The notes beneath the pieces were generated by a model, which saw nothing but the letters and a program-made list of their open reading frames with translations, was not told where the DNA came from and ran no database searches. The translations under genes and the position numbers were made by a program. This document shows, one piece after another, positions 12,050 to 22,854 of a DNA stretch of 64,000 nucleotides (its first letter is position 1; the number at the start of each line of letters is the position of its first letter). Where the stretch lies: contig NC_088319.1 of NCBI RefSeq assembly GCF_910592395.1, positions 2,048,001 to 2,112,000 on the forward strand, read 5' to 3'. This DNA comes from Lineus longissimus. Its lineage: Eukaryota; Nemertea; Pilidiophora; Heteronemertea; Lineidae.

Positions 12050-13640
12050 GATCATCGACACTTAGACTAACACTCCTTGAGAGGACCCTAACGCACACTC
12101 ACTCATGAAGACCTTGTGGCTCTGAATCAACAGGCACTGCAGGACTGAAAATCTGCTCAACACCATAAGAAGAGAGGAGGTAAGCACATGACCTGGGGCC
12201 TTGCAATATTGCACCATCACTAGGGGTTCCAGCAGTCACAGGGACCAGTCAACACTTTAAGCTGCATCCAAAACTTGCCACTCTTGTGTTGCTGAGCCTA
12301 GGTATTCTATCATGCTCCATTCGCCAAAAATTAATGCTGTGAAAATATTTAAGTTCTACAGTTGTCTAAGGTTCCATCATTATTCATCACGCAACTGAAT
12401 ACACAATTTTTTTCTCAACCAGCCAGATCATCGACACTTAGACTAACACTCCTTGAGAGGACCCTAACGCACACTCACTCATAAAGACCTCATGGCTCTG
12501 AATCAACAGGCACTGCAAGACTGAAAATCTGCTCAACACCACATGAAGAGAGGAGGTAAGCACATGACCCGGGGCCTTTCACTAGTGTACCATCACTAGG
12601 GGTTCCAGCAGTCACAGGGACCAGTCAGCAGTTTCAGCTGTATCCCCTACTTGCAACTCTGCAGCCTAGTTATTTCTATCATGCTCCATTCGCCAAAAAT
12701 TAATGCCGTGAAAATATTTAAGGTCTACAGTTGTCTAAGGTTCCATCATTATTCATCACGCAACTCAATACACAATTTTTTTCTCAACCCGGCAGATCAT
12801 CTACACTTAGGCTAACGCACACTCACTCATAAAGACCTCATGGCTCTGAATCAACAGGCACTGCAGGACTGAAAATCTGCTCAACACCTAAAGAAGAGAG
12901 GAGGTAAGCACATGACCCGGGGCCTTGCACTAGTATACCATCACTAGGGATTCCAGCAGTCACAGGGACCAGTCAGCAGTTTGAGCTGTATCCAAAACCT
13001 GCCACTCTTGTGTTGCTGAGCCAAGGTATTCTATCATGCTCCATTCGCCAAAAATTAATGCTGTGAAAATATTTAAGGTCTACAGTTGTCTAAGGTTCCA
13101 TCATTATTCATCACGCAACTCAATACACAATTTTTTTCTCAACCCGGCAGATCATCCACACTTAGGCTAACACTCCTTGAGAGGAACCTCACACTCACTT
13201 ACTCGTGAAGACATCGTGGCTCTGAATCAACAGGCACTGCAGGACTGAAAATCTGCTCAACACCACAAGAAGAGAGGAGGTAAGCACATGACCGGGGCCT
13301 TTCACTAGTGTACCACAACTAGGGGTTCCAGCAGTCACAGGGACCAGTCAGCAGTTTCAGCTGCATCCCCTACTTGAAACACTGCAGCCTATTTATTTCT
13401 ATCATGCTCCATTCGCCAAAAATTAATGCTGTGAAAATATTTAAGTTCTACAGTTTTCTGAGGTTCTATGATACTCAATAAATAATTTTTTTCTTCATTT
13501 TTCAGTAAGTTTGAGCTGAGTCGAGCTCAACCCTGCCAGGTCATCTATGCAGTTCCCATGAGGACCCTCACACGTACTCACTCGCAAAGACCTCATGGAT
13601 CGTACTTCAACAGGCATTGGACTGAAAAAACTGCTCAACA
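12050..13640 (+). repeat. Tandem array of about 365-bp exon-like units (copy A)
   Basis: Four units start near 12050, 12423, 12787 and 13147, followed by a diverged fifth near 13535. Most repeat a pyrimidine tract and a splice-acceptor-like CAG before ATCATC.ACACTTAG. About 140-150 bp later comes a strong donor-like GAGGAG|GTAAGCAC. The exon-like part has no sustained open frame; some units contain a short ATG frame, MALNQQALQD. Position upstream of the ankyrin/cGAS-like gene suggests repeated non-coding 5' exons or a splice-signal-rich satellite. Copy B has the same array at 46868-48495. Confidence 0.7.
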
Positions 13641-13813
13641 CCAAGACATGAGAATAGTGAGTTTTTGATAGAGAGTTTTATATATTGCTTGTCACTGTAC
13701 TGTTTACTGTATGAAACTGCTCTAAAATCGCACACATTGTCATCTAGCCTGTCCAGAGACCTTTCTGGAGAACCAAGGGCAGCCACAATCTAGCGCACAC
13801 AAGGACTTTTCAG

Positions 13814-13846
13814 GTCAGTTGAGAGTTACAAAATGGCTCCGGCCAG
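13814..13846 (+). CDS. Candidate first coding mini-exon of paralog A
   Basis: A CTTTTCAG acceptor is followed by 33 bases ending at a CAG|GTATCG donor. Within it, ATG at 13833 in good context (ACAAAATGG) encodes Met-Ala-Pro-Ala and leaves two bases, AG. The giant exon at 18207 begins in the phase that needs exactly two bases. The join would give Met-Ala-Pro-Ala-Arg-Leu-Lys-Arg. The same signals exist in copy B at 48664-48696. This is an inference from phase and conservation only; the donor is moderate. Confidence 0.35.
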
Positions 13847-14125
13847 GTATCGAAGACGGGACCGCCGCCTGATCACAAGGTTGATGCTCAACTGTTGTGA
13901 CCACGATGCTAAGCACATGACCCCGGCCCTTGCACTAGGGTTTAACCACTAGGGGTTCGAGTAGACACAGGGACAGCCCCTTTAGCTGCCACACAGTGGA
14001 CCCTAGCTATAGCACCCCCAAAATTCCATCAGCCAGGGTGTCGCGCAACTCTCGCTACACACCACCACTCACGCCTAATAAAAGGTTTTAATCACTTTTC
14101 TCAAGGAAAAACAAATATCCCTTTT

Positions 14126-14177
14126 TAGCTCACCTCTTAGCAGAGGTGAGCTTATCCCATACCGTGGCGTCCGTCGT

Positions 14178-14227
<50 letters not shown>

Positions 14228-15260
14228 CGTCGTCCGTTAGCAGGGCACGTTTCGTAACTGTTAGAGCTATTGAGTTGAAACTTGGTACACATGTACCCTT
14301 ATGTAATGACACCTTCGAGACCAAGTTTCGGTCCGATTCGTTTCATGGTTTGGCCACCAGGGGGCCAAACGTTAAAAGTGAAATATGCAATATCTCCCTT
14401 AATAGTAGTCGGGAAATTTTGAAAAAAATATGGTAGGTACTTCTAGCAAAGGTGCATCATATATCCTCCGGGTTTTTGATTTGACCTCCTTTTCAAGGTC
14501 ACAGAGGTCAAATGGTGTAAATTAGCCGTTAGGATGTAATGATGGCACGTTTCTAAACTGCAATGACTATTGATACCAAATTTGGTACACATTTACCCCT
14601 TAGTCAGGTGATCTCAGGGACCGAAGTTTGGTCCAATATGATTCACCACTTGACCACCAGGGGGCAAAATCCAAAAACCTTAAAAATGTGATTATTCCTT
14701 AACTTCTTGCCCGATTGCCACCAATTTGATATCATGGGTACATCTAACCACCATACAGTATATGTCACACAGGTTTTTAATTTGACCTTCTTGTCAAGGT
14801 CACAGAGGTCAAATGGCGTAAATTGGCCGTCAGGCCGTAACTATGGCACGTTTCTTAACTGCAATGACTATTGATCACAAATTAAGTACACATGTACCCC
14901 TTGGTCAGGTGATCTCAGGTACCGAAGTTTGGTGCGATCTGATTTGCCATTTGGCCTCCAGGGAGGGGGCCAAATCCTAAATTCTTCAAAATGCCATTAT
15001 TCCTAGTAATGACTTGCCCGATTGGCACCAATTTTATATCATAGGTACATCTAATTCTAACAACCATTCAATGTGTCACCCGGGTCTTCTTTGATTTGAC
15101 CTACTTTTCAAGGTCACAGAGGTCGAATGTACTGTAAATTGGCCATTTTGGGGAAATTGTAATTGCTTGGACCTACATCAAACCTAACACTACATGACAC
15201 AAGACCATGCTCTTTATCCATCTTTCCTCCACATGAGGTGAGCACAATGGCCCTGGCCAT
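14126..15260. mobile_element. A-only insertion with GTC microsatellite
   Basis: Copy B runs uninterrupted from 'CAAATGTCCCTTTTT' into 'TCAAGGACAAGTTGC' (about 48905-48925). In A this point holds about 1.1 kb, starting TAGCTCACCTC and ending near GAGGTGAGCACAATGGCC, so the ends are short inverted repeats (AGCTCACCT/AGGTGAGC). Inside is a (CGT)n/(GTC)n tract at 14168-14240, then about 300-bp repeats with 'TTGACC...TCAAGGTCACAGAGGTCAAATG'. It carries no transposase; the class is unknown. Confidence 0.55.
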
Positions 15261-15261
15261 T

Positions 15262-16150
15262 TCATTTCAAGGACAAGTTGCAAAAATAACCAATCAAACG
15301 AGCCAAATACTTTCTCAAAATCAATATCACAGATTTCTTACCATTTCTAAAGGACCGATTGGAAAAATTCCCAACCAATTGAGTTAAATGCTTCCTCAAA
15401 ATAAAAATTGTACTGATAAACTAGGGATATTTTTCTACTTCTAAAGGACAAGTTGCAGAAATTACCAATCAACCAAGCCAAATAGGTCTCAAAATTAAGT
15501 TAACTGCTTTGTCACAGTCAAAGTTTACAAATATCTCACAGATTTTTTGCCATTTCTAAAGGACCAGTTGCAAAAATTCCCAACCAATTCTGTTAGATAC
15601 TCTTCCAAAATCAATATCAACTAATATCTCATGGATATTTCTTAATTTCTATCGGCTGAGTTGCAAAAATTCCCCAACGATCAAGTTACTCTGAAACTAA
15701 TGATCCGATTGGAACCAAATTTCATGTAATTTTATATGTATGTACTCTCTACAGCATCCTTGAATTTCAGTAAATATGATAACCAATATAGCCGCCAGGA
15801 GGCCATCTTGAAAATTAAACAAAGTCCTATTTCTCTGAAACTCATATTATTTTGCAACCAAATTTCAGGTGATTGTGTATCTCAGTTCTCTTTACAATAT
15901 CCTTAATTTTCAGTTAAATCTGATGACAAATATGGCCTCCAGGCTGCCATCTTGAAAATTCAACCAAGTCCTATTACTCTTCAACTGTTGAACAGATGTC
16001 AACTAATTTCCATGTGACATGTTCATGTACACTCTACAATAACCCTGAATCTCATGAACAATATGTGAATATGGCCGTTAGGTGGCAATCTTGAAAATTC
16101 GATAAATCTTTAAATTCTCCATAAAAGCTCCACTACCACACCACTTCCCC
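15262..16150 (+). repeat. Degenerate repeats of two families upstream of paralog A
   Basis: The part at 15262-15690 repeats a block containing 'TTTCTAAAGGACCAGTTGCA' at roughly 100-150 bp spacing. The part at 15690-16150 repeats 'ATGGCC.CCAGG..GCCATCTTGAAAAT' about every 140 bp. The same families occur, with more units, in copy B at 48918-49720, 50280-50810 and 52490-53275. No coding signal. Confidence 0.6.
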
Positions 16151-16915
16151 TAAGATTGCAAAATTGACTGTAATGCAGCAGACTAGACTGTCTAATGTCG
16201 CAGTTAGAACTCGTGGCAATTTTTACACAATCTCAAGTCTGTCATTTCTGTGACACCATGTGACAGAGGTTCAATGGTCTGACATGTTCACAGGGATAAA
16301 CACACTCTGCCAAAACTATGACACATATGTGTCAATCCAGATTGGTTAAGTGACCCCCCCCCCTGACTTGAATATATAAAAATAAACTTTTGTCACAATA
16401 AGTTTTTATTAATTTTTCGAAACATGATCTGACTGGTCCACATTGATCTGAAGGGTAAGACATGATGATGTGATCAAACCAGGAATTTGAAGTTTGGTAT
16501 TTCAAATCTTGATTTTCGAATATTGAATTACAAATCTGGAGTAAGCTTTCTAGGCTTTAGTATAAACGACACCTTATTGAACCTGCTGGGGTGCCTTAGT
16601 GATGAAATATGTTAATGGCCTTTGAACGATCAGAAATGCTGGTTTTAATAAGATAAAACAAACTGAAAACAAAAAATACTGATATCAGCTCCATTTGGCC
16701 GCAATTTGTCCAATGTTTTGTCGATATTATAGGAGTTTATGGATACCAGAAGTAGGTTTTTTTTTTTCGTTTCACCTGGTGCCAACTTGATCAAGTTTCA
16801 AGTTGTTGTTTTGGGTCAAAATATCTTAAAGGGCGTGTTTAGGCAAAGCTGTAAGTAGTCCAGGTATTACTGTAAGCATTGGTACTGTACAGACAACGTT
16901 TAGTGATAATGTTAA

Positions 16916-17104
16916 AGGGGGACTATAGGCAGGAGCAGAGGGGGTAATTTGGTCATCTTCAGGTGACTATTAAATATACACAGTAATGGTCCTGGGTCAT
17001 GTCAGATTCAGCACTAAATATATTCCTCGTACAAGCGTGAATCATTTCTGTGAGATGTGAGAGACCCCTATCTTGCCTACCTAGCTGCTGCCTATATTGT
17101 CCCT
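16916..17104. mobile_element. TTAA-flanked MITE (family 1)
   Basis: TTAA lies at 16912-16915 and 17105-17108. The left end reads AGGGGGACTATAGGCAGGAGC and the right reads GCTGCTGCCTATATTGTCCCT. It is present at the equivalent place in copy B (57178-57366), so this insertion predates the segmental duplication. Confidence 0.8.
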
Positions 17105-17175
17105 TTAAAGCCAAATCTAATATGGGTACGAGTGAATTTAGCCCATTGATTTCCTCTCGAAACTGCTATCCTTAA

Positions 17176-17746
17176 AGGCCACGACTCCTGCTTTTATGAT
17201 TGCATGACATGTACAGATCCTCAAAGAGTAGACTTAAAGCTCCGCATTAAATCAAGTTTGATCAAAATTGAAGCACCCAGTCCAGAGATAAAGCAAAACT
17301 GTTTTGTTTACATGTTATGTAACAGCCTTGGTTAGGTATCTAAGTGAAGTCAGGCGGCAAGTTTACTGACATAGATCAGACTGATGTTTGATTTCTTACT
17401 ATAATGGTATAAATTTGTCTGTATTACCTTACCTTATTATAGGGTATATCGAATGTCAATGAAAAACAGACTTCATATATCAATTTTAAGAGCATTCATT
17501 GATATTTGTCCTCCCAAGTAGGGGAATAGCCTGATCTACATCACAACTTTTGCTGAACCCGCCGCCTGGCTCTAACAAGCCAGTTGCTGGCCTGATTAGG
17601 TAATCAAGTTGTCAAACACATAAATGGCTATATCTTCAAAATGGATGGAGCCAATTGCATTGGGTTTTCTGTATTGTATAAAGTGTTAGGTACACTTTTG
17701 AAATCGTCTTCAGCAGAAAATGGCAAAATACCTGGAGTTATGGCCT
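17176..17746. mobile_element. TTAA-flanked MITE (family 2), inserted only in copy A
   Basis: The sequence reads CC-TTAA-AGGCCACGACTCC ... GGAGTTATGGCCT-TTAA-GTAG. Copy B at 57431-57442 shows the empty site, CCTTAAGTAG, with a single TTAA. The ends are inverted (11 of 13 identical). This filled/empty pair shows piggyBac-type TTAA duplication and dates the insertion after the segmental duplication. The 571-bp element has no coding capacity. Confidence 0.9.
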
Positions 17747-18206
17747 TTAAGTAGATTTTCCCACGTTGATGTAAAGGTTTGGGAATTCCTTTTGCTTCAA
17801 AAGTGAAATTATTAAAAATTATGAAGTTATTAATGGTGGGGAAGAACACTGTCACTGAGGAGTGTGCAGTGTCTTTGTTTCTTATGTCGCATTTCAACAA
17901 TTTCATTGATTTATTTTGTTCAGAGAAACTTTCTGCACTTGAATTAAGATCAAACCGGTTAAGATAATTGATTTCGCCAGCAAATGAATATAGTTCATAA
18001 TGTCGGTTATAATTTGTGCACAGGAGGAAACTGACAATACAACCTACAGATATATTGAGAGTTTTGAACCGAAACCTTGAATAAATGACCCTCTTATTCT
18101 TTTCATAGTTTTACCCCCCCCCCCCCCCCTGGTCATTTATTGCCAAATCTTTCATCAATCTTCGCCTGGGAACTTTGCAGTACATGTGTATATCATCATC
18201 TTGCAG

Positions 18207-21200
18207 GTTAAAACGGCATGCAGATGAAAAGAAAAGCCCAGGAGACAGTGAAGCTGGTTCCAGAAAGCGCAAACTCGAGAATAGAAACGACAAGCTTGCT
18301 TCGAACATGGAAGAAAATCAACGAGGACAGAGTGGACTTGGAGCAGACAAGCAGGAGGGTCATGACGCCAAAGTCGATGGAACTGGAACAGGACAGGGTC
18401 ACAGGAAACATAAAGCTGTGGTAACTGGAGATGGAGTTAAAATTGATTTGGAGACTGTTAATAGAGCCTTTCTTGAATTAGCAGAGAAAGGTCGTCCAGA
18501 TACTGTCAAGATATTGATAGATGTTGGGGCTGATGTTAATGCCAAGGACACTAACAATGTCACACCCTTGCTTGCATCAGCATGGGGAGGTCATTCTGAT
18601 ACTGTCAAGATATTGATAGATGCTGGGGCTGATGTTGATGCCAAGGACACTGACAATGCCACACCCTTGCTTGCATCAGCATGGGGAGGTCATTCTGATA
18701 CTGTCAAGATATTGATAGATGCTGGGGCTGATGTTGATGCCAAGGACACTAACAATGTCACACCCTTGCTTGCATCAGCACTGGGAGGTCATTCTGATAC
18801 TGTCAAGATATTGATAGATGCTGGGGCTGATGTTGATGCCAAGGACACTAACAATGTCACACCCTTGCATTATTCAGCATGGGGAGGTCATTCTGATACT
18901 GTCAAGATATTGATAGATGCTGGGGCTGATGTTGATGCCAAGGACACTAACAATGTCACACCCTTGCATTATTCAGCACGGGGAGGTCATTCTGATACTG
19001 TCAAGATATTGATAGATGCTGGGGCTGATGTTAATGCCAAGGACACTAACAATGTCACACCCTTGCATAAATCAGCATTGGGAGGTCATTCTGATACTGT
19101 CAAGATATTGATAGATGCTGGGGCTGATGTTGATGCCAAGGACACTGACAATGTCACACCCTTGCATCAAGCAACTAGAAGAGGGGATTTACAAGTAGTT
19201 GTGGGACTCATACTAAAGGGGGCTAATGTGAATCTTAAGAACAACCGTGGTATGATACCTATTCATCTGGCAGTAGAAGGTAGATACATACAAATCATAA
19301 ATGAACTAATGAACAAAACTGATTTAGCTGACCCTGGTGCACTCTCGATATTACACTCTTTATTACTGGAAACCGATATTGGTATGCTGAAGATTATGTG
19401 CCGCAATTCATCAGTCTACCGTGCTTGTGGCAATTACGGGAGGACCTTACTCCATGTTGCCGGACAACTCGGCTGCCATGAATACATTCAACATTTAACA
19501 ACATGTGATGGAGTCCAGGTTAATCACAAAGATCACTTTGGAAAGAGTTCACTCCACTACGCCGTAGAGATTGGGAATGAAGAGACAATACATGAACTTC
19601 TAGAAGCTGGTTGTGATGTTCATGAATTAGACTTAGCACGGAAGTCAGTTTTGCACCATGCTGCAATAAATGGACACTGCAATCTTATAGGATTTTTCAT
19701 TGAAAAATATAGGTTAGATCCATATCAGGCTGATGTTGATGGCAGGAACTGTCTCCATTATGCTGTGATCTATCGAAATGAGGACGTAGTGGCCCTGTTG
19801 ATGGAGAAATACAGTGATCCTAGGAAGGATGCAAGGGACTATCGAAACAAGACACCGACTGACTACTTGCATCAGTGTGAAGAAGGCAGTTTGACATCAA
19901 AATACCTTCGAGGCTGGACATCAGGAGTTACTGCAATTGAGCTTGGTAACACCGAAAGTGATGATCATACTGCCGGAGAATGCTCTGATATTACAAATAT
20001 TCCTGACTTGTGCAAAATTTCAGAACAACCATACATTGGGTCTGTAATGACAATCACAGGACACGATAATGTAAAATTTGTCAAATATGTTAAAGAAAAG
20101 GTGCAACAAGTTATAAAAGAGGTACTACCACAGATCACGGAAGTGGAGGTTATTGGGGTTGGAAGTTCATTTGAGGCATCAAAGCATGGCATGCCTGATG
20201 AATTTGATTTTTTGGTGAAGTTGGGACATATTTATTTTGAAAAAGATGATAAACATGAAGGATATCAAAATATGAAGAATTTTTTTTTCATAGATAATTC
20301 TAAGGAACCTAAGGTCATTGGGTCATATGGGATGTGGATGTGGAGCAGACTCGTGGAATATTGGAGTGATTGCGTATCAAACAAAAAGGCCACACGAAGT
20401 GATGGTGGTCGCAGCTTCTGTATGTTATCGCCACCACAGAGACATCCTGATCGTAAAACCTGCACGACATGGATCTGGCTGTACAGTGATGAAATGTTTA
20501 CCGACTTGCCAATATCAATAGACTTGGTGCCTGCCATTGAGGTTGACATCGATGAACGGAGAGACTGGGAATTAGCATTGATGATTTTTAAGAGAGAAGA
20601 CTGGAAACGACCAAATAAGTACATAGTTCCTAAAATTCCATACAGGACCAGCACGGTAGCACAAAACATTGAACCAGACAAACTTAATCAGCTTGGGCGA
20701 GTCTCCTACCCAACAATAGAGGTGGAATTCCTCAAAACTTTGGATAAACGGATGAAGGTTGTCTTCATCACAGCAAAATGTGTGAGAAAGGCCGAGGTAT
20801 GTGGCTTCAAAATTAAAAGCAACAAGGGTGATATGGTATGTGGCTACAAAATTAAAAACAACAATGTCAATATTAAGTCGGTCAGTGAGTTAGTAACCAG
20901 CTACAGATTGAAATCTGCATTCTTGCATCTGGTTGAACTGTTCTTGAAGTCAGACATGTCCCTCGGGAAAATGGTCCTGATGGTGTATGAACATTTAGAA
21001 AAGTGTCTCGAGAGAGATAATCTACCAATGCCCATGGATAATAAGGTCAATGTGTTGGCTGGGTCCAAGCTGAGTACAGAAGACAGCCTCCAGGTGACCA
21101 GGATCATGGCAAGGTTTGTCAGGCGTCTGTACGAGAGGGATGTCTCAGCTGAACAACGGGAGAGAGACTCAAGAGAAGAGGCTCAGGGACTAACGAAACT

Positions 21201-21435
21201 AAGAGCAGAGTACGAGCAGGAAATGGATGAATGGACTAAGAGGGATCAACTTTGGGATGGGGAACCAATACTGAATCCAATCCTGTTTCCAAAGCTTGAG
21301 GAAACTTCTTTTTCATCTGATGAAGAAACAGAAACAGAACCTTATGTCTCCTCAAATGCGTGGTTCTGCAATATATTTTGTCTATTGAAGCATTGTAGGT
21401 CTCTGGTAGCGCGCTGCAGACGGAATCAAAACTGA
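18207..21435 (+). CDS. Ankyrin-repeat cGAS-like receptor (Mab-21 nucleotidyltransferase), paralog A
   Basis: This is one giant exon. I start it at the acceptor CATCTTGCAG|GTTAAAACGG, conserved in both copies; the upstream in-frame ATG at 18175 lies in the presumed intron. A basic, NLS-like lead (KRHADEKK, RKRK) comes first. Seven near-identical 33-residue ankyrin units follow (18493-19185), then about six diverged ankyrin repeats. A Mab-21/cGAS-like domain begins near 20030. Catalytic residues are visible: GSSFE at 20161, DEFDF (acidic pair at 20200 and 20206), and a third Asp in SIDLV at 20521. The helix SYRLKSAFLHLV is typical of the family. A charged helical tail ends the protein. All three metal ligands are present, so it should be able to make a (cyclic) nucleotide; ligand and product are unknown. 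The C-terminus differs from paralog B. Confidence 0.9.
18493..19185 (+). repeat. Ankyrin unit array, 7 x 99 bp
   Basis: Seven in-frame 99-bp units encode xxDTVKILIDxGADV.AKDT.N.TPL....A. The helix-encoding segment is identical in DNA across almost all units. Differences fall in the finger and first-helix positions. The homologous array in paralog B has 23 units. Confidence 0.95.
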
Positions 21436-21644
21436 GGTTCCTAATGTAACCAATGGTTAACAACCACAGGCTTCGTCATCAATGATAACTGTTATGAATT
21501 CGGTTCTCATTGACTGATTGAGTTTATTTAGCTCATGTGTAAGTAACTCAAATGAAATGGCTACGGCCGTGTGTGAGGATCGGATCAATCTTTCGCAGAC
21601 AAGTTATAACCATTCTGCTAAAGAAACATACTATATATGGGTAT
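21436..21644 (+). other. 3' flank of paralog A
   Basis: This corresponds to 62787-62996 in copy B. The AATAAA that follows the stop in paralog B (62646) is missing here because the 3' ends differ. No clear polyadenylation signal is seen close by. Confidence 0.5.
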
Positions 21645-21886
21645 GGGGCAGAAGCAGCACAGTGGAAGAGAGTCGGTCTCTGGATCGAGAGGTTGTGGGT
21701 TTGACTCCCAGCTAAGTCACTGCTTGGTTCCCTGACTGGTCGAGTTCAAGTGAGAGTCTTCTGGTTGCTCCTTGAAATCCGTGATTGATTTCTGTGGAGA
21801 CCAGGTAATCATATGGTACCCCAAAAGTGCTTTGAACAGGGAAACATTGAAAAGCGCGATATAAGAACTCAACGTGATATTTTTAT
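21645..21886 (+). mobile_element. tRNA-derived SINE (copy A)
   Basis: The head resembles a tRNA: an A-box-like GTGGAAGAGAG region, then a B-box GGTTTGACTCC. About 180 bp of unrelated body follows, ending GAAAAGCGCGATATAAGAAC, a tail like those of many marine-animal SINEs. In copy B the B-box is the canonical GGTTCGACTCC. It is shared by both duplicates, so the insertion is older than the duplication. Confidence 0.7.
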
Positions 21887-21889
21887 CAT

Positions 21890-22758
21890 AGTTTATACTG
21901 GCTGATTTGCCAAATATCATTTGACTCTTGTGACCTTGAGAAACTGGTCAAATCTAAGGTGCTCAGCTGACAGATTGGAGTGGGCCAATGAAAATGAGCC
22001 TACAGCTACATGTAAATATGGAATTGTGCAAATAGTATTAGAGCTGGTACCTATTAAATATTGCAGACACATTTATACTATATTTACTATATACTTTGTA
22101 CATATTACAGAGAAAATCGGATGACCATAGCTCAAACACTGGGACTATAAGAGCAGTTATGGAAATCAGACATTTTTGATGGTTTGCACAACTATCTTAT
22201 TTTTTTTGTATTTTGATGTATCTTGATCATTCTCGTTCCACAATTTTTCCGCTATTTTTGAATTTCTGTCCCCAGGTGAATTTGTGTTGTAATACAAATG
22301 TAGTAGTTACATGTACTAGATTTCTTTGTGAATCTAATGTTATTATCTTAATTCAGATTTTGGACTCCAGACTGGGAACAAACATAATTAGTTTTCCTCT
22401 CTGTGATGATGAATGCATATTGAATTTATGAAGTTTTTGAAGCCAAATAGCAAACTCATGCCATTTAATCTCTTTGACCTCGAACAGTAGGTCAAATGAA
22501 AAACTTGTATGAGAGGTGCCTATGATGATAATACTGTCATTAATTGAAGATTTGCTGCACTTTTTATTTTTTAAGTTTTGGCCCTCTGGTGGCTAAATTA
22601 AGGGTCAGATTGAACTGAAATTAAGTGTCAAAGGTCATCTGACCGAGGGGATTATGTGTACAAAATTTGAATTTCATAGGAGGCTATCTTGATATCAAAC
22701 ATACCTTATCTCGGTATCACACATCAATTGTACGGTAGAAGAACAAAATGAAACATAC
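21890..22758. other. Non-coding, no gene seen
   Basis: The segment matches copy B to its end at 64000. It contains repeat-like text ('TTTGACCTCGAACAGTAGGTCAAATG'). I looked here on the minus strand for the final exon(s) of the M13 peptidase (RVxG and a C-terminal Cys-x-Trp) and did not find them. Confidence 0.55.
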
Positions 22759-22854
22759 CTGAGCAAACCCAAGATAAAATAACTGATAGTCGGTCATATT
22801 TATCCCAGGCAGGGGGTGCTCTGACCCGTGAACTTTACGCCAGTCCTGATAAGC
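22759..22854 (-). CDS. M13 peptidase exon (LPGINM / LGFAQ)
   Basis: This exon is 96 bp and phase 0. The acceptor is TTTTTCAG|GCTTATC and the donor GCTCAG|GTATGT. It encodes [10 protein letters not shown]...QLFYLGFAQ, matching the M13 region just before the Trp-Cys motif. It lies about 50 bp beyond the last base that can be compared with copy B. Confidence 0.85.

Larger units (their letters stand above)
1..22709 (+). repeat. Segmental duplication, copy A
   Basis: This stretch is a direct copy of 39381-64000. Bases from position 1 match from 39381 onward with very few substitutions, and position 22709 matches the last base of the window. Collinearity is broken by indels: B has extra bases near 40470-40550 and 42955-43190, an expanded minisatellite at 44990-45560, and a 5.6 kb block at 50810-56420. 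A has extra blocks at about 6440-11960, 14126-15260 and 17176-17750. The copy contains one ankyrin/cGAS-like gene. Both copies run off the window, so the full unit length is unknown. Conservation of non-coding DNA points to a recent event, not selection. Confidence 0.93.

Noticed and set aside
14130-14436. Poly-arginine open frames on both strands
   Set aside because: They are translations of a GTC/CGT microsatellite within an inserted element.
18175-18206. Start of the receptor at the first in-frame ATG (18175 in A, 57816 in B)
   Set aside because: The N-terminal residues before the CATCTTGCAG acceptor are unlike between the two copies and look intronic; coding similarity begins exactly at the acceptor.
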